From Lachnospiraceae bacterium (GTDB lineage Bacteria; Bacillota; Clostridia; Lachnospirales; Lachnospiraceae), in assembly GCA_900767585.1 (NCBI GenBank), contig CAAFZP010000012.1, positions 1 through 22,836 of the forward strand: a DNA stretch of 22,836 bases, written 5' to 3'. The position numbers were made by a program, and so were the translations under genes. Positions 13,053 to 19,897 of the stretch are shown here, one piece after another (within the stretch, counting starts at the first letter, position 1; each line of letters begins with the position of its first letter). A model generated the notes under the pieces. That model made no database searches. It was not told where the DNA came from and saw nothing but the letters and a program-made list of their open reading frames with translations.

Positions 13053-13811
13053 TCATATTAAAATTAATGCTAATAAGATACACAATACAGCCAGCAAACA
13101 CATTATTATCCCTATAAACGTAAAATATATGTCCTTTCGATCTTCTAAACGATTATTACATAAATCGTATGCCTCATGCATGGATCTGGAATATGAAAGT
13201 GTATATTTTTTACCAATTGGGTATTTTTTTAACTTAAAATCCTGTCCTAAAACAATTCTTTTCTTACATAGCTCATATGGATCATAATACTCAACAATCA
13301 GCCTTCCATAGCCATGCATCGCTGTAGCATAACCATTCACTACATCCACGACCGTCCCTTCTATCTGCGTATCCTCCATATTGTTCTCACGAATTCGCAT
13401 TTTCCTCTTTATTTTCCGGAATTGCAACAATGCAATCCCGCCTAACAACAAAATCGTTGCCTCAATAAATACCCATTCTGATTTACCATGTATATCTGGA
13501 ATATATCCAAGTTCCATCATTTTTCTTATCATACTGACTATAACTACCAGAAACGATAAAATCTCAAATAATAGTATCCAATATATCCTCTGTGGATCTT
13601 TTTTCAGTCGGTATTTTGGATTCACATCCAACACCATTTTGTCAAATTTAGAACCAATCCCTCCCATTTGATTTACCATATCCATAATGGGATCAACCGA
13701 TCCATCACGTTCTCTTTGTTTGTGTGATCGGATCATCCATATTGTAATAATAATAGCAAATAACATTACCAGAAGGAAAAATCCTGTTTTAATGAAATAA
13801 AATACACTCAT
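13053..13811 (-). CDS. Membrane protein with DUF3592-like domain, unknown function
   Basis: 252 aa with predicted membrane segments at about 8-27, 78-98, 112-130 and 228-251. Between the third and fourth lies a beta-rich region (EGTVVDVVNGY, RLIVEYYDPYE, KKYPIGKKYTLSYS) resembling DUF3592, a small domain of Gram-positive membrane proteins. AAAAGGA precedes the ATG. It starts 20 bases after the chemoreceptor stop with no terminator between, so it is probably co-transcribed with the chemoreceptor and then ends at a strong terminator. Function is unknown. Its AT-rich coding sequence differs visibly from the GC-richer MCP gene. Confidence 0.7.
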   Translation of the reverse strand: MSVFYFIKTGFFLLVMLFAIIITIWMIRSHKQRERDGSVDPIMDMVNQMGGIGSKFDKMVLDVNPKYRLKKDPQRIYWILLFEILSFLVVIVSMIRKMMELGYIPDIHGKSEWVFIEATILLLGGIALLQFRKIKRKMRIRENNMEDTQIEGTVVDVVNGYATAMHGYGRLIVEYYDPYELCKKRIVLGQDFKLKKYPIGKKYTLSYSRSMHEAYDLCNNRLEDRKDIYFTFIGIIMCLLAVLCILLALILI

Positions 13812-13831
13812 ACTTCATCCTTTTGATATTC

Positions 13832-15556
13832 TTATTCAAAATACTTCATCATTTCTGCCAGTTCATCCGACACCTTGCTGACATGTCCGGTTGCCGTGTT
13901 CATCTGGTCGATTGCTTCGGCAATACTTGTAACATTGGCAGATACTTCCTCGTTGCTTGCCGCATTTTCTTCGGAAATCGCACTGAGATCGGTAATATTT
14001 GCTATGATGGACTGCTTGATACCATCAAGCTGCTTTGATTTCTCACTGATGCGGGACACTGCCACAATATTGTCACTAATCGTCTTGCTGAGTGTTGCAA
14101 AGCTGCTGCATGTTGCAGAGATATCATCCTGCTCTTTTCCGAGCAACGTCTGTACATCACGCACCATACTCACACATTCATTTGATTTCGCAAAGATATT
14201 GTCAGCCACCTGTTTGATCGTATCCACACCCTCGGCACTCTGCTCTGCCAGCTTCTTGATCTCACTTGCCACAACCGCAAATCCGCTTCCCGACTGACCA
14301 GCACGTGCTGCTTCGATTGATGCATTTAACGCAAGCAGACTTGTCTGTCCGGTAATATCCATAATCAGGTTGACTGCCTCATTGATTGACAGAATTGCCT
14401 GGTTCGTCTCTTCAATCTGATTCGTAATCCGACCGATAATTTCCGCCGATTGATTGGAGCTGTCCAGCACGGTCTCCATGGACTTGGTTGCTGTGCTGTT
14501 CGCCTTGCCCATCTGCTCGGAATTTGCACTTAATACCTGCACATCATTATCAATATCCGTGATTGCATTTCCCATCTCGATGGACTTCGCATTGACATCC
14601 TGTACATTATCTGCCAGTGTCACCGCGGTCACAGACAATTCCTCCATCGCCTGGCTGATCTGTCCGGCACCCTCATTACTGAAATCGGCTCGCTCATTCA
14701 GGGAAGATGTATCCTGCTGCAGATTCACAACATGATCATTTACGCTTGTTACAATATTATTCAGTTTTTCCTTCAGAACCTTTGAGGAATCAATCAACGT
14801 GTCAATCTCCGCAATTGCCGAAGATCCTTCTACGTCTTCTGAAATACTTCCGTTCGCAATCCGTTCAATATGTGCTGTTGTCTTCGCCAGTAACTTCCGG
14901 ATTTTAAGTGCAAGAACAACCAGGATAGCAAGGTAGATAACTGCAAGTATGATAGCAATCAAAGCTGATTTTTTTGTCATATCCTGCTGCGCCCGTTCGA
15001 CTGTTGCCATTTGCTCGCCTGCAAATCCGATTCCGATAACCGTGCCATCATCAGAGCATACCGGCGTATAATAGACATAGAATTTCTTTCCGGCGATATT
15101 TACATTCTCTGCACGATAATCTTTGCCGATTTTGATTGTTTCCCATATCGCCGGATCCGCTTTTGTGCCTTCCACGCGGGCACCATTCTCATCCTTAATC
15201 GACGTGATATACCGCGTATCGCCCTCAAAAAACGTGAGCTCGATATCATCCTTCTTCAAAGAATCGATAAACTCATAGCTGACATCATCTTTGCACAGGA
15301 TATCTTCGCGGACATCCCACTCAAAATATTTCTGTACTGAGATCGCACACGCCTTGAGTCTGGAAAATGTGCTGCTTTCCAATTCATCTTTCATTTTCGA
15401 CGTGGAAAAAAATGTTAGAATCAAGATTGAAGTAAGTAATGGTATGCTTCCAATCATGATAATCACGGATAAGAAACTTAACTTTTTTCTTTTAGATTTT
15501 GACATATCTTTCATACTACACTGAAGGATATAATTCCTTCTTTCCCCCTTTTGCAT
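13832..15556 (-). CDS. Methyl-accepting chemotaxis protein (chemoreceptor)
   Basis: Transmembrane chemoreceptor, up to 574 aa. A first TM at about 28-48 is followed by a ~145-residue extracytoplasmic sensor resembling a single Cache domain (YYTPVCSDDGTVIGIGFAGE at its end). The second TM is near 196-216, then a HAMP-like linker. The long coiled-coil signalling domain holds the conserved tip QTSLLALNASIEAARAGQSG and GFAVVASEIKKLAEQSA. It should dock CheW/CheA. The ligand is unknown. The start is uncertain: a TATAAT at 15568-15573 would begin transcription only a few bases before the ATG at 15556, so the Met at about 15514 or 15505 may be the true start, although neither has a good Shine-Dalgarno. 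Confidence 0.93.
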   Translation of the reverse strand: MQKGERRNYILQCSMKDMSKSKRKKLSFLSVIIMIGSIPLLTSILILTFFSTSKMKDELESSTFSRLKACAISVQKYFEWDVREDILCKDDVSYEFIDSLKKDDIELTFFEGDTRYITSIKDENGARVEGTKADPAIWETIKIGKDYRAENVNIAGKKFYVYYTPVCSDDGTVIGIGFAGEQMATVERAQQDMTKKSALIAIILAVIYLAILVVLALKIRKLLAKTTAHIERIANGSISEDVEGSSAIAEIDTLIDSSKVLKEKLNNIVTSVNDHVVNLQQDTSSLNERADFSNEGAGQISQAMEELSVTAVTLADNVQDVNAKSIEMGNAITDIDNDVQVLSANSEQMGKANSTATKSMETVLDSSNQSAEIIGRITNQIEETNQAILSINEAVNLIMDITGQTSLLALNASIEAARAGQSGSGFAVVASEIKKLAEQSAEGVDTIKQVADNIFAKSNECVSMVRDVQTLLGKEQDDISATCSSFATLSKTISDNIVAVSRISEKSKQLDGIKQSIIANITDLSAISEENAASNEEVSANVTSIAEAIDQMNTATGHVSKVSDELAEMMKYFE

Positions 15557-15672
15557 ATTATCTACTTATTATACATATTTTTTACATTCGGTTCTATCAT
15601 ATATTTGTCTCCTTGTTTCATATCGTTTCCATTTCCTGCAAATAAGGTGTTTACCCGCTTCCGTTAATACAT

Positions 15673-15698
15673 AAAAAAGCCCTGTTTTCACAGGACTT
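15673..15698 (-). terminator. Terminator of the tyrosine-kinase operon
   Basis: AAGTCCTG (from 15698) pairs with CAGGGCTT (to 15677; one G-T) around 6 bases, then TTTT. The remaining 15557-15672 shows no gene. Confidence 0.78.
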
Positions 15699-15729
15699 TT
15701 CTATCATACGTTGCACCATACAAATGCAA

Positions 15730-16476
15730 TTATTTACTTTCTTTGCTTTCCTCGTGTCCATATGACCCGTATGAGCCATAATTTCCATAGTATTTGCCGT
15801 AATACTTGCCATAGTATTTGCCATAATACTTACCGTATGCTTTTCCCGCAACCTCCACTTTGTTCATGACAGTTCCAAGGATACGGCAGCCGGACTTCTC
15901 CAATTGTTCTTTCACTTTCTGCTCTAGCCGATAGCTGATCGAATCTGCAGCGATCACGATGATTGCACCATCACAGTTCTGTGCTACGATTGCAGCGTCA
16001 ATAACCGAGCCAAGCGGTGGACAGTCTACAAGCACATAATCGTAGTCTTCTTTTCCTTTTTCCATCAATGCTTTAAACAAATCATTTCCCAGAAGCTCCG
16101 ATGGGTTCGGTGCACTCTGTCCGGAAAAGATCATATGTAGATTTTCAACGTTTGTCTCATAAATCACTTCATCCAGTTTCTTTTGTCCGGAAAGATAATG
16201 GGACAGACCGACAACTTCCTCGCTGATTCCGTGACGTACAAGTGCAACTGATTTACGGATATCCGCATCGATATGCAAAACCTTCTTGCCGGCCTCTGTC
16301 ATCGTCCGTGCAAGTTCGAACGAAACGGTTGATTTTCCTTCGTTTGGTGTAGCCGATGTAAATGCAATCGTCTTTATATCGCTTCCTAAAAACTGGATAT
16401 TGGTACGGAGCGCCTTGTAGGACTCCCGCGCGTTATAATTTAACTCTTCTAACTTCTCAAGAACTATCTTCTTCAT
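15730..16476 (-). CDS. cpsD: BY-kinase, CpsD/CapB family tyrosine autokinase
   Basis: A 248-aa bacterial tyrosine kinase of the P-loop type. Walker A PNEGKST (44-50), Walker A' VLHIDADIRKS (66-76) and Walker B YVLVDCPP (147-154) are intact. The C-terminal cluster holds 12 tyrosines between 214 and 239, arranged as a YYGK repeat, and is the autophosphorylation tail that controls polymer export. It ends in an acidic HEESKESK. As in other Firmicutes, the kinase is separate from its membrane activator, here the Wzz-like gene 14 bases upstream. It is the last gene in the operon. Partner enzymes for polymer synthesis are not in the window. Confidence 0.95.
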   Translation of the reverse strand: MKKIVLEKLEELNYNARESYKALRTNIQFLGSDIKTIAFTSATPNEGKSTVSFELARTMTEAGKKVLHIDADIRKSVALVRHGISEEVVGLSHYLSGQKKLDEVIYETNVENLHMIFSGQSAPNPSELLGNDLFKALMEKGKEDYDYVLVDCPPLGSVIDAAIVAQNCDGAIIVIAADSISYRLEQKVKEQLEKSGCRILGTVMNKVEVAGKAYGKYYGKYYGKYYGKYYGNYGSYGSYGHEESKESK

Positions 16477-16490
16477 CTCTTATCCCCTCA

Positions 16491-17261
16491 TTATGCGCTC
16501 TTCTTCATTGTACTCTTGCTGCTTTTCTTTGCTTTCTTCCCTTTCCCTTTTCCCTTCTTCTCACCGGAATATACAGGAATTGAGCCAAGGTTTGTAAGAC
16601 CTAAGTACTTCTCTGCGTCATCCGCTGTCTTGATTGAATCATCCATGAGGTAACGGACAATAATCACACCAGCAGCCACAACGAAGAAAATCAAGCCGCC
16701 CAGAACGATATTTTTCTTTGTATTTGGTGAAACCGGATGATCAGCCACAACACCGCAGTCCACTACATTCGGCACTTCGGTTGCCATCACATCCGCTGTT
16801 TTCTTTGCAGTTACTTCTGCATATTTATCCACGATTGTCTTCGCCATATATGGATCCGCATTCTTTACAGAAAGCGTCAGGATACGCGTATTGGAATCAT
16901 TGGAGATGGAAACCGTATCCAGGAACTGTTCATATGTCATGTCTAAGTCCAGTTCTTTGATTACATCTTCCACAACGTTCCGGCTTTTTGCAAGAACCAT
17001 ATAATCCTGTGTCAGCTGGGAACCAAGCTGCAAGTCCGTCAAGGATGTAAGTGTGGTTGTCTTCGACAGGATATAAAGTGATGAGCTTGATTCATACATT
17101 GGTGTGACACATAAAATCGTATAAAGTGCAGCAATCACTGCCCCTCCGACAGCAGCCGCAATCAAAACCCATATCTTTGACCACAGCACGAGGAACAACT
17201 CCTTCAAATCAATCTCTTCTGTATTATTCTGTTGCGTCTGTAGTTTCTTATCGTTTTCCAT
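16491..17261 (-). CDS. cpsC: Wzz/CapA-type polysaccharide co-polymerase, BY-kinase activator
   Basis: 256 aa. Two membrane helices (about 32-52 and 185-205) flank an extracytoplasmic domain with YESSSSLYILSK and SNDSNTRILTLSVKNADP, typical of Wzz/YveK chain-length determinants. PVSPNTKKNI precedes TM2. The short cytoplasmic C-terminus (YLGLTNLGSIPVY) is the segment that normally activates the kinase. Beyond it lies an unusual Lys/Gly/Ser-rich tail (KKGKGKGKKAKKSSKSTMKK) of ~25 residues, strongly basic, which could contact the kinase, lipid or polymer. It lies between cpsB and cpsD. Confidence 0.93.
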   Translation of the reverse strand: MENDKKLQTQQNNTEEIDLKELFLVLWSKIWVLIAAAVGGAVIAALYTILCVTPMYESSSSLYILSKTTTLTSLTDLQLGSQLTQDYMVLAKSRNVVEDVIKELDLDMTYEQFLDTVSISNDSNTRILTLSVKNADPYMAKTIVDKYAEVTAKKTADVMATEVPNVVDCGVVADHPVSPNTKKNIVLGGLIFFVVAAGVIIVRYLMDDSIKTADDAEKYLGLTNLGSIPVYSGEKKGKGKGKKAKKSSKSTMKKSA

Positions 17262-17329
17262 TTTCCCTCAATCCTTTATCCTTCCTTTTTATCCATTTGC
17301 CCTTCGGTATGTGCCCGGATGTATGTGTT

Positions 17330-18055
17330 TTAATCCAACCGCTCATTGCGAAGTAATCGCTCTGCATTTTTCCAGAGCACATCCTCGAGCAGATCCGAAT
17401 CCATCTTTTTCTCCATCCATGCAAGTGCTTCCTTCACAAAAGGTGCCCGGTCATCCGTATTGTGTGCATCGGTACCAATCATACTGATGTAACCTTCCTG
17501 CATCAGCTTCCTGCACCATTTTACGCGGCTGTCAAACCGGCTGCCAACCAGACTGTCTGCATTCATCTGAAGGATTGCTCCATTCTCACAGACTTCCTCC
17601 ACGCGGTCAATCTGTTTTGTCAATGCATGATACCGCTCCATATGTGCAACCAACGGTCGGTATCCCGCCATCGTGAGTGAACGGATCGCATCAAAGATAT
17701 CCGAATACTCTGCCGCCGGTGCAAACTCTACCAGCACGTATTTCGTATCATTCATCGTGTTGATCCGGCCATCTTTCAGCGCTTCAATCACACCTTTGTT
17801 CCAATAAATCTCATTTCCCAGATACAATTCATAATCTGCATATTTTGCATGCACTTCTTCTTTGAATGTGGCGAATATCTTCTTAAACGCTTCCCCATTT
17901 TCCCGCGTATGACCCAGGTAATAATGCGGTGTCAGAACCATCCCCCGGATACCTTGTGTATATGCGATGTCGATCATATCCATTGACATCTCGGTATTCT
18001 TGGAGCCATCATCAACGCCTGGAAGCACATGACAATGCACGTCTATCATCTTCAA
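17330..18055 (-). CDS. cpsB: CpsB/YwqE-type tyrosine-protein phosphatase (PHP domain)
   Basis: A cytosolic ~240-aa manganese-dependent phosphatase that removes phosphate from the kinase tyrosine cluster. PHP motifs are complete: DVHCHVLPGVDDGS at the start, MVLTPHYY (~39-46), the GNEIYW Glu, LVAHMERY and GTDAHN. The likely start is TTG at 18055, eight bases after AAGGGG; the ATG two codons later (18049) is 14 bases away and is the alternative. It follows the membrane-protein gene by 12 bases, with its SD overlapping that gene's stop. It is co-transcribed with the kinase and its activator. Confidence 0.94.
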   Translation of the reverse strand: MKMIDVHCHVLPGVDDGSKNTEMSMDMIDIAYTQGIRGMVLTPHYYLGHTRENGEAFKKIFATFKEEVHAKYADYELYLGNEIYWNKGVIEALKDGRINTMNDTKYVLVEFAPAAEYSDIFDAIRSLTMAGYRPLVAHMERYHALTKQIDRVEEVCENGAILQMNADSLVGSRFDSRVKWCRKLMQEGYISMIGTDAHNTDDRAPFVKEALAWMEKKMDSDLLEDVLWKNAERLLRNERLD

Positions 18056-18067
18056 CTGTTCTACCCC

Positions 18068-19711
18068 TTAATCGTCTTCCATTTGTCTTTTGCGTATCAC
18101 GCCAACCAGTGCCATCAGTCCTGCACCGGCGAGTACAAAGATACATGCGACCGCTGCGACAATCACCGCTGCGTGCTGTATGTACTCCCGCATGAAAAGA
18201 TACAGGCTCGAAGGCTGTATATAAATCTTCTGATATGGTTTCGCAATATATGCCACACCCGCCAAAATCACGGTGAGTGCCGCACCTGCAATTACGCCTC
18301 TTGCTATATATCGAACGCCACGGTGGCGGTATCGATCCATCAAAATCGCAACGACTGCCATCAAAATCAGGTTCACTGCCATGATTGGAATCGTATGCTT
18401 CACAAAATCCATATATCCCTGCTTGATACCATAGATGCTTGAACAGATCATATCCGCAGAATACGTCTGTACATTTCCGACGATCACATTTGCACAGATC
18501 TGCTGATTTTCTTCCGTCAATCCACATTCTGTCGCCATCAGTTTCTCTTGCAATGCTTCCCCATCGTATTTTGTTACGTCTCCCTGCAGACTGCTGACTG
18601 CCTGTTTCTTCGCACTATTTAAAAAAGCGTCGTAACCCACCTGCTTCAAAAGCGCATCCACGGCTGCCGGGTCCTGTTTTGCAAGCTCGCGCTTGATGGT
18701 ATTGCACATGTCATCATAGACATACCGGTAATACCCACTGGATGTCAGGTTATCCACGACAAATGACTGACGGAATACGCTGGCACCGACACCAAGTAAC
18801 AGGGCAAATGTCAGCACATGACATGCAATCAGCACTGTAAATGTATGTCCCGTGATCTTCCGGTATGTGCTGCGCATCTTATGATTCACATAGTAGCGCG
18901 CGGTCTTCCGGTTTCTCTTTTTCTTCTGTCTTGGGAAACACTTTCCAAGATACAGACCAAGTACATCCAGCAAAATTATCGCAGACATAACAAGGATAAT
19001 GAGGATGCCGGTATTTACATACCGTGACACATCCATCGGATGTTCCACGGATGGCAGTTCTTTTACTTCACTTCCATCTTTGTTCTCATATACCATCGTA
19101 TGATGTTCTACATCGTACTTTACTTTTCCGTCTGCCTTGTCTTCATCCACCTGTTCGATCACTGCTTCGGTTGTCGCAGCCGCGGTTGACTGTTCCATCG
19201 CAGCAGTTTCTTCCTGTGTTGTAGCCGGACTTTCCGCATCCTTTCCTGTTTCACCGGCCTTCGACTGTTCTGTCGTCCCAACCGGTTCCTCAGTTGGAAT
19301 CACCATGATTGGCGGTTTTTGTGTCTCTGTCGTCTTGTTCTCTGTCGTTTTTTCCTCGGTTGTCGTGTCTTCTTCGCCAATTTTATACAGATATCCTTCC
19401 GCAACACCCTGTCCGATGCTTCCATACATCTCAGAGATAGCTGCATCTGCCTGTGCTGCCGTCAGATTGACGTCATCCTGTGCCAGATATGCTGACAACT
19501 GACTGATATACTCGCCCTTTGCCGCATATGCTTCATTGTTATAATAAAATGTGCCGGATGCTGCGCCGATGACACGGGCTTCTTCTCCGTTGATGTCACC
19601 CGCCAGCGCATGGATAGAACACCCGATTACCATCGCCGGGACAACCAGAGCGACTGCCAGCAGATGAACCAGATGTTTTTTTATTTGAAAGCGCTTATCT
19701 TTGGAATTCAT
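18068..19711 (-). CDS. Multi-pass membrane protein with Thr/Glu-rich linker, unknown
   Basis: 547 aa, unrecognised as a named family. Order: an N-terminal signal/anchor (about 12-36); an extracellular module around 38-115 (GEEARVIGAASGTFYYNNEAY ... LTAAQADAAISEMYGSIGQG); a Thr/Glu/Lys/Ala-rich linker (~115-200) like a wall-spanning stalk; TM near 235-258; a very basic loop (RQKKKRNRKTARYY); TM near 290-310; a ~150-residue soluble domain; and three more TM segments. GAGGGG precedes the ATG at 19711, and the frame upstream to 19819 lacks support. It leads the cpsBCD operon, so it may sense or help export/assemble the polymer controlled by tyrosine phosphorylation. That role is inferred from position only. 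Confidence 0.72.
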   Translation of the reverse strand: MNSKDKRFQIKKHLVHLLAVALVVPAMVIGCSIHALAGDINGEEARVIGAASGTFYYNNEAYAAKGEYISQLSAYLAQDDVNLTAAQADAAISEMYGSIGQGVAEGYLYKIGEEDTTTEEKTTENKTTETQKPPIMVIPTEEPVGTTEQSKAGETGKDAESPATTQEETAAMEQSTAAATTEAVIEQVDEDKADGKVKYDVEHHTMVYENKDGSEVKELPSVEHPMDVSRYVNTGILIILVMSAIILLDVLGLYLGKCFPRQKKKRNRKTARYYVNHKMRSTYRKITGHTFTVLIACHVLTFALLLGVGASVFRQSFVVDNLTSSGYYRYVYDDMCNTIKRELAKQDPAAVDALLKQVGYDAFLNSAKKQAVSSLQGDVTKYDGEALQEKLMATECGLTEENQQICANVIVGNVQTYSADMICSSIYGIKQGYMDFVKHTIPIMAVNLILMAVVAILMDRYRHRGVRYIARGVIAGAALTVILAGVAYIAKPYQKIYIQPSSLYLFMREYIQHAAVIVAAVACIFVLAGAGLMALVGVIRKRQMEDD

Positions 19712-19774
19712 AAATTGATTTTCCCCTCGTTTATTGATTGTTCCACTCCAAATCATAAGTTGGATATGCTTGGG

Positions 19775-19810
19775 AAATTGCAAAAAGTATGTAGAGGATT
19801 TTTGCAATTT
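19775..19810. repeat. Perfect 12-bp inverted repeat upstream of the kinase operon
   Basis: AAATTGCAAAAA (19775-19786) and TTTTTGCAATTT (19799-19810) are perfect complements separated by 12 bases. The repeat lies ~65 bases before the operon's first start codon. It could be a dimeric-repressor operator or an RNA hairpin. No convincing -10/-35 pair was found beside it. Confidence 0.6.
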
Positions 19811-19829
19811 GCTAAACATATCATTTTTA

Positions 19830-19866
19830 TAAAAGCATATAAAGGCTGCTACATAGTGTAACAGCC
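19830..19866 (-). terminator. Terminator of the ChW surface-protein gene
   Basis: GGCTGTTACA (from 19866) pairs with TGTAGCAGCC (to 19844) around 3 bases with one G-T pair, then TTTATATGCTTTTAT. Confidence 0.8.
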
Positions 19867-19897
19867 TCTATATACATTTTAGTTTGTACAGATTGGA

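Noticed and set aside
15557..15660. Sigma-D (flagellar) promoter before the chemoreceptor
   Set aside because: TAAA and CGATAT occur upstream but about 24 bases apart, not the ~15 required. A TATAAT exists but lacks a good -35, so no promoter is claimed.
15651..15851. 66-aa minus-strand ORF with MANTMASI-type repeats
   Set aside because: A frame-shifted reading of the kinase's YYGK repeat, running on into its terminator.
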